This document shows positions 1 through 12,300 of a stretch of 64,000 nt of DNA, piece after piece; the first letter of the stretch is position 1; every line of letters starts with the position of its first letter. The notes beneath the pieces are model-generated. The model ran no database searches. It was not told the origin of the DNA and saw only the letters and a program-made list of their open reading frames with translations. A program made the position numbers and the translations under genes. The stretch is from Ifrita kowaldi (taxonomy: Eukaryota > Chordata > Aves > Passeriformes > Cinclosomatidae). The stretch covers positions 997,155 to 1,061,154 of the forward strand of contig VZRS01009654.1 of the NCBI GenBank assembly GCA_013398055.1, read 5' to 3'.

Positions 1-3000
1 AATAAAACTACTTCCTAAGCCCCTAGTGCCAGGTTTTTCAAGAAAGATTTAACTGAGGTTTTTTTTGCTTGTTTGTTTTGTGGGGGTTTTTAAATCACAT
101 TTGTAAGCAGTCAGAATTTAAAAGAAAAATAACAGCAGACTGCCAATCTGTCCTGCTCAATGACATGACCACGTAGGTTAAAAAACTGTACTGGTCAGCA
201 TTCTTTTTACTCTCTGATTCCTTTCTTTAAATTAATTTTGAATATAACATCTAAGAAAGTTATCATAGCCTATACTGGTAATATCTTCCTTTGAAAATAA
301 TGGGTTGCTGCGTTAATAATGCCAGAATGCTGTTATCTCTCCAAAGCACATACACTGTTGTCCTGAGTCATACTGAAGTAGCATCAGTGAAGCATCTTTG
401 TCTACTTTAACAGGAACATTCTGCAGCTTGGGATGGAATTGATGTACTGGCAGTAGTTAGCCAAACAGATCAAACTTCATCAAGTTGCTGTTCTGTGGGA
501 CATGTTAGCATGTGGGGTGCTATACCGAGACTGATTGCCACAGACCAAACTGGGTTGAGCCTGGCCAGGCTTAAAGGGCGCGGGAAGCCAGAGTCTGTCT
601 GTACACACTGCTTGAGCTGCTTAATTCTGTAGGATGTTTATAGTCTCCTCCATGTCTCAAAAGCAGCATGAAATCAAGCACAACAAACGTTTTGTCTGGA
701 ATTTCAACAAGTAGGCAACAGAGCAGAGGAGTCAACTAGATAGGAAACAGGAGATAATGAACAGGATGGTGACTTGCTGTAGATGCCCTTGGAAATGAAA
801 GAAGTAAATAATGTTTGATGCAATACATAAGAGGGAACTAAGAGAATCCTTCAAATAGAGAAGTCATACTGTTAGTGTAATGATCTATGTAAACAATCTT
901 GGGTTGCAGTTTCAGAGTTGCTAATTCCAAGGCTGTGCAGAGCCCAGTCTCTCAGCAGTACTAAATTGATCTGGATCAGGTGAGGCCATGGTGTTACATT
1001 GCTCTCATACTAGCTTCTGTCCATGCTACAGAGTTTTTGTTCTGCCTGTGAAAGGACTGACAGTAACTGGTTGGGGTTTACTGTCTGCTGGTACAAAGTT
1101 ATCCCTTCGACATTTTTTCCAAACCAATTTGAATTGGGAGAATCAGTTGAATTGCATTAGTTGTTCCCATTTGATGGCTGTGGAGTATTTGATCATTAAT
1201 ATGAGGCCTACAGTCAACTTTACTCTGTTGTCAGACTGTGGCATTTCCAGTGGTCAATGGTTGTGTTAAGAGCTGTGTTGGTTAATGCTGGAGGGAGAGG
1301 TATTAGGGCAGCCTTTTATATCAGCAAGAGAACAAGGGTCTTAGCTGCAAGGATGGATCAAAGGACTTTGTCTTGGAGCTGCCACATAGAAGTATATACC
1401 CTGGGTGCTAGGATCTACAAAGAAATTTCAGTCAGACCTGCCAGCTGACAAACAAGCCTGAGTGGCAGGTAAACTGGTGATGCTATCCACAGATACTCAC
1501 AAAGAAGATAATAAGAGGGCTTTCAGGGAAGAGTTCTAGCTCTGCTGAGCTCTAATTTCCTGCTAGTCATTCATAGAAGAGAGAAGAAGACTTATGTTTT
1601 GAGTTTGGGTAGGGGGAGATAGCTCTGGGGAAAGGAGCAGATCCATAAATCATCTGCAGAGAGACATTAATTTATTTGTATTTCAGATGNCGGGGCACGG
1701 CGCTGACAAATGTCACCCGGTGCCCACAATGCGTTCCGCGGGGCGGCTTCTTCTCCGTCGTCGTCCCCCCAAAATAAGAAAATCCCCTTTTAGGAGGAAA
1801 GACACGCGAGCCACCAAATAAAAGGGCACCCCTAGCTTCCACCCCCAGCGCCCGGGAAACACTCTCGTAAAAACTTTGTCCAGGGCTCCCCCCTCGATAA
1901 TAGTAGAATTCAAAACCTGTCAACCATTTTAGATCCCTACTTGAGAAAACATCATTCCCGGGCACCGGTGGGTTTGGGAAACGGCTCTGAGCAGCGCTNA
2001 GATAACTCAGAGATAATGTAGGAGGATAACAGAAGACCAAGGATACAGCTCTCTGAGAGTCTGTCAAGCACTAGGAAGGAAGGCTTAAATAGGTAAAAAG
2101 TATTTAAGTGAAGCATGGTTCAGGTGAGAAAGGATGAGCTTTAAATACTTTTTTGGGGGTTCTGTTGAGCCTTTGATTGACTTTGGTTAATCCAGAGTGG
2201 AAACTGAGTAGTTTGGACACTGATAGTTGGATGAATATGGAGTGAGTCAGAGAGGGTAATCAGGAAAGTGGAGCTGAGTCAAGGCTTTTATTAATTTGTT
2301 TGTTTATACTAATATTTTTTATTTTTGAGTGGAAATAGGGTGAACCGAGAAGACTATATCCTAATTTAGCCATAACATTTTTTAAAAAATAATTTTGCTT
2401 GTGTAATCTATTCCCTCTAGTGAAAATTTGGTGGCTTCTGGGCTTTTCTCCTTGTGCTTACTTTCATGGTTTTACCACCAGAAAGGTAGGAAAAACAAGG
2501 ATTATTTTCTCAAATGTCTCCCTTTGGGACTTGCTGTTCAGCTATGTAGGTTTAACATGCAGCTAAGCCAATCTAATGATTTGTGGCCACTGAAAAGGGG
2601 CTTTATATTTTTGTGGCTCTGTGTTCTGTCCCTTTCTTTGTCCTGATGCTGCTACTTATTGGACCTGCTTGTCTGCCATGTGTTTATTTGGCTCATGGAA
2701 GTGTCCCAATGAGTGCCAAAATCAGCACAAGCTAGTCTGGAGTGCCCAGCTGGGAGATGAGTTTTGGAGATGGGGGATGTCATATTCGTAGCAGCCATAA
2801 ACCGTGAGGCTGACTCAGTGTGCCTTCTGGACTGAACTCCTGGGGTAAGTTAAGCAGCTCTTCAAGAAATGGAATTGTGAAATTCATCTCTGTTTCTACA
2901 TAAGCAATGGAAAGAGTTGGCAATGAAGGAAGAAATACTTTGATGATGATCGAAGTTAATACAACTCATCCTCATGGGATTATCTGGCATCTTACACCTC

Positions 3001-6000
3001 TGAGAGAGTTTTTTTCAGATTCTTTGCAAAACCTGCAAACTCTGTCAGATCCCTGCAGTGAGCTACCACTGACTCATCTTTTGGCTTAGGATGTAGTTTC
3101 ACTGAGATCTAGCTGCATGATGAGTTAGTACAAGGAGTTAAACCAGAAGAAATCCCAGGTTTTTCTGTGCTAGCTTTCTGCTCGCTTAATTCCTTGAATC
3201 AAGCAGGCACCAGTATTTGCAGAATTGAGGCTGGAGAAGAATGCTGACAGGTAGAAGTGGGAAGCAGAATTGCCTTTTCAACAGAAGCTAAACCTTCTAT
3301 CCACCTTGTTGCAGTGTGAGACTCCTCCTTTAGGATGTGGCTTCATAGTTGGTTGAAACTGATCTCATTGTGACTTCTTGAGGAAAGAAACCCTACTGCC
3401 TTTCTGGTAGCAACCCTGTTAAAACAAACCCTGCTCATAATGGCTTGTTTGCATATGTAGTCATGGGGTTACTAGAATTGACAGAAGGAAGATAAATCAC
3501 ATTAGGATTTGAAATGTGATTTTGGCTTTCTTCTGTAGCTTAGGATGGGGCCCCAAAGAGAGTGTTATTAATGAGCTAGTGGGGACTACATGTAGCTCCC
3601 TGCTCATTGTCTGCTACCAGCAATTTAAGTCTTCACTGGATCCTCTCTCCTTTGATATTCCACAATCATTGATTTTCCTTTGAACACTGAGTCATTTACC
3701 CTGGTCTTCTCCCTCCTAAAGGATGAGCTAATGTCATTATAAAAATAATTCTTTTTTCTGTGATCAGCAGAACAAGTGAAGCCTGGTTTCCTATGGATTT
3801 GTCCTGATGTGGTACTGCTGTGTGGATTCTGGTATGTATATTAAGCAGTGTCTGCACATGCTTACCATTTTATCAGTGACAGCTTTATTAGGACCTGTTG
3901 CATCCATTTGTCTTTGCATTTCACTTAAGTTACCTTTGTACAAATTCAGATGGAATTCAGCAATGGTTTAAACATGCTTTTTTTTGGCAAGGCAAGTGGA
4001 GGAAGTAATGGGACCCAGAGGCAGAAGCCCTAACATAGAGTAATTGCATAAGCCTTCTTTCCTTAGGAAATCAGGCTAAAAATTAGTCTTTTGACAGAGA
4101 CCTCTGCAGAGACCTCAGGTCAGGCTATAGACACAGAAAAGTAGATGTTGCTGTTTACCATATAAAGGCTTCCAGTTACCAGCTGTAACAGACTTCTCGT
4201 AAGGAAAAGCCAGCAATTGGTGTTTACTCAGTTTTCTTCTCACCTTCAGCATTGTCCCTATCAAGCTTTGGGAACTTGGTTTTTTTATCTGTTTGCCAGA
4301 GTGCACTCCTGCATCAGTTGCTTTCATTTCTTTTTAATTTAATCCTTGTACTTGAATAAATGGCTATGTAGGTATAAGACAAGCTGTTAAAGAGACTTGT
4401 GGCTTACAGGACTCTGTAATGTCAGTGAAGTCATGAAAAATAAAGGCTTTAAATGCAACCATGGATATAATCCTCTTACTTGGAGAAAAGTTAGCATCTT
4501 CTCTGTGAGATTTTCACTGTGTAATAAATATTGGGGTATTTTATTGCATTTTTCTGTATTGTAAATTTACACTTCTATTACTTCAGAAATAAAACTGAAC
4601 AATTTTTAAAATGAAAACCTGGTATTTCAGATTTCTTTGTGGATGCCAGATTATCATGAAGGGTCCACCTACAAACAAGCTTTGCAGATTTGTTCAGTAT
4701 TCTGTGTTTATCTCGAGCTCTGACAGAGTTCTCTTAAGAATGCCTTGCCTACCCCACAATACGGCAGCAGGATCCTGGAGCCCAGCTACAGCATTGTCTT
4801 GGTTCTTTTTCCAGTCACTTGGGCCTTGAAATAAGTCTGTTGTGTTCCCAGGTGTTACCTTTTTCCCTTGAAGTAGTTTACAGATGGATTGGTTCCATGA
4901 TTCTCTGACCCTGTCATTACAGCAATGTGGGTGCTGGAGCAAGGGAGCAGGGAATGAGCAGTCAATCACAGGTACAACAGGAAATGTGGGACTACCCATC
5001 TAAGTGGCAATCCGGGTTTATGTTAGATTACAATGACCACACAGAACAAAGCACTCTACCTTGAGGGATATGTGTGAAGAGAAGAGAGAGGAAGAGAAAC
5101 GGGCAGAACACGTCCATCTGACTGTGGGAATTCAGGTACTGCCAGACCCCTCCAGCTTTCTCTCCTGAGCATGCACATGATGCACTTTTCTTCTGAGCAC
5201 AAGCCATGTGAGAAACTTCAGAGCAGTGCTGGCTCCTGCTTGGTGACCTGCAGTTCAGCAGGTCAGCTGTGTCTGGTGCATCGGAGCATAGGGGACGGAC
5301 GGAGAAGCTGTGGCCAGGTTGTGACTGAAAGGGAGATGCAGACCTGTCCTATAGAGGAGAATGAATCAGAGACAAGATATGTGAGTTACTGCAGTGAGAT
5401 TGCAATGCTTTGTAACCACCAGCGAATTAATATAAAAATGGATAAAAATCTCCTCACTGTAGAGCAAGATTGAGAGGCTTTGCAGAAACACTTATGATAC
5501 AGCAGCTGTAACTCTGAGGTATAAAGCATTTGTACATTCAAAATACAGATGCAAGTCACTGGAAAACAAAATTCTCTGATGCTATCCCTCCACCACTGAG
5601 ACGTGATGTGGTCACACCATGCCGGCATAGATCAGGTCCCCAGAACAAGTAGCTGCTTAGCCTTTAATGGCCTTGTCATCTTACTTCTGATAAGGAGAGG
5701 ACATTATTTGCTGAGAAAAGTATTCTGGAAATCACTTGTGTTACTTGTGAGCTATCAATATGTCTGTACCTCATTCCCGAGTTAAGAAAAAAAGAAAGGG
5801 GAAAATGAAGATGAGCTACAGTCAGAATACTGCTTCTATAGAAGATTTTCCCCAATGCCAGCCATTAGCTGCTTTATTGCACTCTTTGGACAATGTGTCT
5901 GCTAAATACCAAGTCTCTGCTAGGGACATGCTCCTATGCTGATGGGCAAAGTAAAAACAAAACAAAATTTGATGCTGTCAAATTGTTAAATTGATTTAAC

Positions 6001-6480
6001 GCAGCATTTCCCGTGGGTTCATTCTCTACTTCAAACAGACGCAGCTAGCTGGAATTCTAACAGCACAAAAACTGTGAGATACTGGGAATTGCAAAGGGAT
6101 GTGAAGAAACTGGGTACTCAGATCCTCTCATTTGCAACGGAATTTGGGCTGGAAACTTGTTTGCTTTTTGACAGTGATGGCCTCAAGCCCTGACGATCGT
6201 AATCCTGAACACAGCAGCTGCCTGTACACTCACTGTCCAGGTTTTGTGGTGTCACACTTCGAACGTTCGTATTTCTCCGCACACATGGGGGGAACAATTA
6301 CTTGTCAGGACTATTCCTCTGATAATTTCTTAATACTCTCTATTTGATTTTCCCCCTCTTTGTTTTCTTCCAATTTGCCACTTTGGAGGCGGCTGCGGTT
6401 TGCTATTTATTTTCCTGGCTGCCTTTGTTCTTTACTTCCCATTCTCTCTGGTCCCTCCTGCCCCAGGGGCTCCCCGGTGC
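1..6480. other. 5' flank of EXD2, no gene recognised
   Basis: Ordinary AT-leaning vertebrate intergenic sequence. The open frames here are at most about 130 codons, lack any domain I recognise, and the longest (1672-2067, minus strand) lies mostly inside an anomalous GC-rich block. In human the next gene upstream of EXD2 is DCAF5 on the opposite strand; I see none of its WD-repeat coding sequence. AATAAA motifs occur (for example near 4440, 4523 and 4588) but cannot be tied to a transcript. Confidence 0.6.
1691..1998. other. Orphan GC-rich block bounded by single N bases
   Basis: A 308-base segment with many CpG and homopolymer-like C/G runs sits between an N at 1690 and an N at 1999. Its flanks are AT-rich and look like one continuous stretch of ordinary sequence. 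The minus strand is open across much of the block, but the frame has no domain I recognise. The two single-N joins suggest the block was placed by an assembler in a gap. It could be a misplaced contig, part of an LTR element, or true sequence. I cannot assign it. Confidence 0.55.
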
Positions 6481-6669
6481 TCTGCGTCTGGGTGCCTTCA
6501 CACCCGCTTCACACCCCCTTCGGCTCGCTCCTCAAGCCCTCCCTAGTCGCAGACAACGAACCGCACTTTTCACTGCAAAAATCTCCTGTAAAAAGAGCTG
6601 GCTTTTCAGTATTTTTGCCAGTATTTTGCCCTGGCTGAGGGCATGCTGACGCCTGCCCAGCGACACAGC

Positions 6670-7505
6670 CGCCCCGCCACCAGCTTCCGTACAACATGGC
6701 GGCACCCACCGCCCACTCGCACCGCCGGCACAGAGGAAGCGTCCGCCACTCTAAGGCTCCCGGTGTGTGTGGCGACTGCCCCGCGGGGGGTTCCTGCAGC
6801 CGGACGCGGCAGTTCCGCGGGACGCAGGCAGCGGGCGGGTCGGTGGGCGCCCGGCGGGGCCGCGGGCGGGCGGCGGGGCCGGGCGGAGGGGAGAGGCTGC
6901 TGTGCGCATCCCGGAGAGACGGCGGCCGCGGCTGCAGGTGCGCCGGTACGCGGTCCGGTGCGCCCGCGGCCTCCCGCATGCTCGCTCCCGGCGTTCGGGC
7001 CTTTTCCCGGGGTAAATAACCGCGCCCGAGCCCAAAGCGGGCAGCGCCTTCGCCCTGGTGCCGAGGGGAGTCGCGGACGCCCCCGCCTGCCCCCATCCCG
7101 CCGGGTCTGGCAGCGGCCCGGAGGAGCGCTCGGCTGCGGTCCCTGGCCCACCCCCGGGCCTTGGCGCGCCACTGCCGCCGGGGCTGAGCCGGGGCCGGAG
7201 TGTCTTGTCCGGGCTTTTCCTGCCCCGGCGGGGGATCCGCCCAAGGATCACAGGCACGCCCCGGTTCCCAGAGGGGTAGGGGCTGTAGGGCCGAGGCCAT
7301 CGCTGCGGGCGGCTTCGTTGCATCCGGTGTTGGCGCTGAGTTTACGGGGTGGCAGTGAATGACCTGTTGCTTCGGGGGCGCTCAGGCAGGTGCCCGGGCT
7401 GTGCTCGGGGTGCTGGGAGCGGCTGCGCACGGCTGGAGTAGCATCGACACCCGAACTTCTGCTTGCGGGGAAGAGTGCGCAAGGACAGCCCCTTTGAAAC
7501 AATGT
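6670..7505 (+). repeat. Direct repeat, copy 1 (835-base unit, CpG island)
   Basis: This stretch recurs at an offset of exactly 835 bases after a single N at 7506. The copies match from the ETS/YY1 promoter motifs through to the aacaatgt at the right edge. The few differences I see are A/C changes in roughly the first 60 bases, next to the join. That pattern fits a low-quality contig end rather than ageing of a true duplication. Confidence 0.9.
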
Positions 7506-7506
7506 N

Positions 7507-8340
7507 CCCCGCCCCCACCTTCCGTACAACATGGCGGCACCCCCCGCCCACTCGCCCCGCCGGCACAGAGGAAGCGTCCGCCACTCTAAGGCTCCCGGTG
7601 TGTGTGGCGACTGCCCCGCGGGGGGTTCCTGCAGCCGGACGCGGCAGTTCCGCGGGACGCAGGCAGCGGGCGGGTCGGTGGGCGCCCGGCGGGGCCGCGG
7701 GCGGGCGGCGGGGCCGGGCGGAGGGGAGAGGCTGCTGTGCGCATCCCGGAGAGACGGCGGCCGCGGCTGCAGGTGCGCCGGTACGCGGTCCGGTGCGCCC
7801 GCGGCCTCCCGCATGCTCGCTCCCGGCGTTCGGGCCTTTTCCCGGGGTAAATAACCGCGCCCGAGCCCAAAGCGGGCAGCGCCTTCGCCCTGGTGCCGAG
7901 GGGAGTCGCGGACGCCCCCGCCTGCCCCCATCCCGCCGGGTCTGGCAGCGGCCCGGAGGAGCGCTCGGCTGCGGTCCCTGGCCCACCCCCGGGCCTTGGC
8001 GCGCCACTGCCGCCGGGGCTGAGCCGGGGCCGGAGTGTCTTGTCCGGGCTTTTCCTGCCCCGGCGGGGGATCCGCCCAAGGATCACAGGCACGCCCCGGT
8101 TCCCAGAGGGGTAGGGGCTGTAGGGCCGAGGCCATCGCTGCGGGCGGCTTCGTTGCATCCGGTGTTGGCGCTGAGTTTACGGGGTGGCAGTGAATGACCT
8201 GTTGCTTCGGGGGCGCTCAGGCAGGTGCCCGGGCTGTGCTCGGGGTGCTGGGAGCGGCTGCGCACGGCTGGAGTAGCATCGACACCCGAACTTCTGCTTG
8301 CGGGGAAGAGTGCGCAAGGACAGCCCCTTTGAAACAATGT
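7507..8340 (+). repeat. Direct repeat, copy 2 (835-base unit, CpG island)
   Basis: Second copy of the promoter island, beginning just after the N at 7506. It ends at aacaatgt and runs on into unique sequence (ggtgggttgg), so this copy is the one continuous with the EXD2 first intron. Copy 1 is the one continuous with the upstream flank. Collapsing the two would give one ordinary promoter. Confidence 0.9.
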
Positions 8341-8944
8341 GGTGGGTTGGGGAGGTCGGGATGCAGGGGCAGGGTTGATTTCAATTTATTGAAGGGGTAC
8401 TAAGCTTCTGTATGATACAGGGACAGCTGTGTTAAAAATAGATGCTGCTGCTTTAGGGCTTTTCAATGCCTGAAGAGCCATTTGACCCTAGTATGAATGT
8501 GAATATAATGGACAAATGCCTGTTATTTACTAATGCGTGAACGGACATGCTTATTCTGCAGCAATTTCATTTTTGCCTTGTTTAGGTTGATCTAGTTCCA
8601 AACGGAACTAAAATATGTTGATAATAACAGTGACTAGTTTATTTTTGGAATAGCAGAGTTTGTGGAAGCATCCAGTTGCACCTGTTTAATTTAATGGATT
8701 CACTTTAAGGTTTTTAGTTGCGTGATCAACAGCAGCATTCAGTCTCCTCTTCCTGCCCAATCCATCACTGCAGCAGTCTGTCCTCAGGCCCCCAGTCTAT
8801 CAAAGTGGGACTCAGACCTTTTTTCTATCAGGATCACAAGTTGTGGCTAGAACCTTGTTATGATACCATTATATGTGTTTAATATTTCCAAACACATTTC
8901 ATCAAGTTGTCTTTAATTTCTGCCTCTCTCATTTTTCTCTGCAG

Positions 8945-9011
8945 GCCATGATGAAATCCCACAATGCCGTTTTGAGAGGGTGAGGTGAAGGGAGAGAAAG
9001 GGCAATAAAAA
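8945..9011 (+). promoter_or_regulatory. EXD2: EXD2 5' UTR part of exon 2 with a short uORF
   Basis: A good acceptor (pyrimidine-rich tract ending in ctctgcag) puts the exon start at 8945. Within the leader an ATG at 8948, directly followed by a second ATG, opens an 11-codon frame that stops with TGA at 8981-8983, 28 bases before the main start. The main ATG at 9012 has A at -3 and G at +4, a strong context. The uORF could dampen EXD2 translation; that is inference. Confidence 0.65.
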
Positions 9012-9350
9012 ATGGCCAAGCAAACAGCCGTGACGATTACTTTGGCAACCCTGTTGGGTGTTGCATTGGGAGGCCTGGTTTTGTGGAAAGCAACCCAGCG
9101 TCGGAAAGGAAAAACATGCTGTAGTAGTCAGCAAGAGGAAGCAGCAGTAAAGTCAGAAGATGAGAAACTCATTAAGGCAGAGGATAAGAAGGTGCTTTCC
9201 TTCTTCAGATCTCCCACCTTTTCCTGGATAGAGAGGACCCTTGGTGCAGACATAGTGATAGTTTCAGAGCAGGAGCAGTGGGATCATGTTGAACCATTAT
9301 TGAAGGAGGAGCTGGAGAAGTGGCCGGTTCTTGGAATTGATTGCGAGTGG
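9012..9350 (+). CDS. EXD2: EXD2 coding exon 1: membrane anchor and DEDD motif I
   Basis: Encodes residues 1-113. It starts MAKQTAVTIT and contains the anchor segment ATLLGVALGGLVLW, a basic stop-transfer stretch QRRKGK, a poorly conserved linker, and ends exactly after GIDCEW with D110 and E112. The donor gtgagt follows at 9351. The frame stays open into the intron to 9455, but that extension has no match to the family. Confidence 0.95.
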
Positions 9351-12300
9351 GTGAGTGATCAAGGAGCCCCTCTCCTTCCTTTAGATTGCAAATTGCATGG
9401 GGAGATCATTAAAGGTGGAGTAATTCCTTTGCTGAAACAAATACCACAGGACTGACTATTGAAACTGTAATTGTCTGTCATGGTAGCAGTGAAGTAGCTG
9501 CTAATTTTTATTGCTCTTACGTTTAAATGTGCTAAGTTTTTAATTCACCAGATGTGTTTATATACTGAGTTCCTGTGATAAATCGACTTTACTAAATATA
9601 GTAACAGTCATATGGCTAAATATAGCATTATGTGTTTTGTGTAATATCTCTTTGAAGGTGATTTACTAGAAGTAGCTTGAGTTTACACTATTTTAAATCC
9701 AGCTACATATTCAAGAAACAATATCTTAAGAAAATTAAATCCAAAAAGGAGGATAATGCTGATATGAAGATAAAACTCCCTGGGACAACCAGAAAACAAA
9801 CTTTCTTTTCTGCTTGTACATTTGCATGTGTGACATCTCAAAACAGACGTAGAGTAATTTATAAAGCCTGGCTTTGCCATTGTTTTGACTGGAAATTTAT
9901 TCACCTCACAGTCATTAGTATAAACCACAGCTAAACGATGTATTTGCCATAAACATTTATATAGTGGGTGGCTTTGTGCTGATGTGGATTAAAAAATGTT
10001 TCTGATTTCTTCCACCAGCTCAGCTATGAAGGGGAAGGGTGAAAGGGGGAAAGATTCTCTTGCGGGAATGTGGCAAGAAGTAGCTTGGGGACATTAATAC
10101 TGTGAAAAAGACCACATAACTTGCAGTGAATTTTTAGAGATGTGTAACAATACTTGACTGTATAAACCGATAAGTATTTCCTGCCTTCAGTGGCCTTTTT
10201 TGCAGTTTGCTTCAGCTCCAGTATTACTAATAATACTGTAACCTGGACGTCATTTTTTACTTCATTACAGGTATCTGTGGAGGGAAAAGCAAGTCCTGTA
10301 TCCCTGCTACAGATGGCTTCTTCCAGTGGCCTCTGCATTCTTGTTCGGTTGCCCAGGCTTGTTGCTAGTGGCCACACTCTTCCAAAGACCCTGTTGGACA
10401 TCATGGCAGATAGTGCTGTGTTGAAAGTTGGGGTAGGATGCTGGGAAGATGCTTGCAAATTACTTCATGATTATGGTCTTCCAGTCAAAGGGAGCATGGA
10501 TCTCCGGTATTTAGCCATGAGACAGCGGTAAGTAGCTCTGTTTGAGGCATCATTTGAGGTGGAAATATTTCTTAGGTGATTCGCTTAAGCTGAATGATAT
10601 CAGGCTGGTATGTCTGGAATTCTTAGGGTGGCTTTAGGGAATGGGCATTGATAGCTGCAGCCCAAGAACATGTCATGCTTCTATTCTGTGGTCTTAATGG
10701 AAATGAAATCTTCATAAGGATTTCGTTTGCTGCTTGTGTCTGTTAGTCTTCTCTCACAGACTAATACATTTGTGGACTTTTCTGTGTACTGTGCTTCAGC
10801 TTTTAAGAAGTCCAGGCACAATGATGTAATGCAGTGAGAGTGAACACTGTCAGCAGATATTTGAATACACTGCCTAGAAGTATGAGTTAAATGTGCCCAG
10901 GGCATGTAAGTGGAACTGTTGAATTTCAAGATTTCTTGAAAAATTACTAAATAAACCAGTTCCAGTTTTCTCTTTTAATAGCAGTGCTTCTATGGAAAGG
11001 TTACAGTTATGATGCCGTTTTCTTATCCTTCACTCTTCCTAAAACAATGCTTTACTTGCAAATATTCTTCATGAACAGTTATGTGTGTGCCGGGGTGTCG
11101 TGTTAGTGAGCTGGGCCATGGGTTTGCTGACCTGTTGGTGCCTTTTTAGCACTGAGGATGGACTTCTTGTCTCTAGTGGCCAGGATTCTTCCAAGTCACT
11201 CCTGGTTCTTGGGCTTCTCATGAATCCCTTGGACAGGTGGTCCATCACCACCTGTATGATGGACCTCTTTAGTTCAGAAGTGAGTAGTTGAGAGCCAAAC
11301 ACTTCAGCCTTAAATGTTACTAACTCCCAGCCTTGTCTGCTTTGCATATTGCAGACACGAGATAATTACTAAATCTAGAAAGGACATTTTAGTAGAGGGG
11401 AGGGAGAGGGCCTGTAAGGCTGACAGGCAGTTGTGTGCTGTTTGAGTCATGCATCATGTGCATTGTGTTCTCACAGGTTCAGGCTGTATGAGGCCAACTG
11501 AATTTGCATGAGTGTATAGTTTCGTTTTTAATATGTTTGTTTCACTTTCTTTGTTGTACTGAAGGAAGGATCTACTTCACAACTGCCTTAGCCTTAAGTC
11601 TTTAGCTGAAAAAGTCCTGAACTTCCCACTTGACAAATCTCCTCATGTGCGTTGCAGCAATTGGGAGGCAGAAGAACTGACACAAGATCAGGTGTGTCCT
11701 CCACTTCAGCTTACTGTTTTGGGAGGAAAAGTAGCCTGCTTAGTAGAAAAAGAGGCTTTACAACAGGGAGATCTGAGCCTATTCAAATTAAACCTCAAAA
11801 CCTTATGTGTGACATGGCCTACAGTTAATTTCAGGCTCACTGCCTGTGTTTCCCTCCTTTTCCATGAAGATAATTTTCTGCTATTCTCCCTGGATTCTTG
11901 ACCCTTGTTTTCCTTTAGTCCTGAAAGATCTGTGAGGCAAGATCTCTTGAAGAAATGCTTCCAAAACCTCACCCTTTTATTATTTTCTTCAGTCTGTAGC
12001 AGCCAGTGCAATATTAGAGAGACACTGGAAATCTTGTTCACATTGAGTTTTCCCCGGCTGCTCAGTTTCTTTAATCAAGCTGTACATGCCTGCGGTAGCA
12101 GTGACCGGTAGAGGGAGTGACAGGACAAAGAACCACGCTGAGTACTCGTAGCCAGAATGCCAAAAGAGAACTTTTTGTGAGGGAGGGGTTGGTGGGGTAG
12201 GAGGATGTCTGACCTAAATACATTTGCAGTCCCTTGCAGTTCCTGGGGGCACTACCCCAGGGTAGTGGGGTATGGTGATGTTACGAAAGTGCCACTCAAC

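Larger units (their letters stand above)
6480..8345 (+). promoter_or_regulatory. EXD2: CpG-island promoter region of EXD2 (present twice)
   Basis: A CpG-dense GC-rich region of the housekeeping type lies directly upstream of EXD2. It contains an ETS-like element cttccgt (6684-6690) followed by a YY1-like element aacatggcggc (6693-6703), a spacing typical of start sites of widely expressed genes. The same pair recurs at 7519-7525 and 7528-7538 because the whole island is repeated. No TATA box is evident. A noncoding first exon is expected here; a candidate donor, cag followed by gtgcgc, lies at 6937/6938 and again at 7772/7773. The start site and donor are inferred. Confidence 0.7.

Noticed and set aside
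6509..8337. Long overlapping open frames on both strands of the EXD2 CpG island (up to 295 codons)
   Set aside because: GC-rich DNA has few stop codons. The frames are proline/arginine/alanine-rich, occur on both strands, and are repeated by the 835-base duplication. None resembles a known protein.
9351..9455. Extension of the first EXD2 coding exon into the intron
   Set aside because: The frame is open by chance to 9455, but a clear gtgagt donor lies at 9351 and the joined exon restores the family sequence at the next residue.
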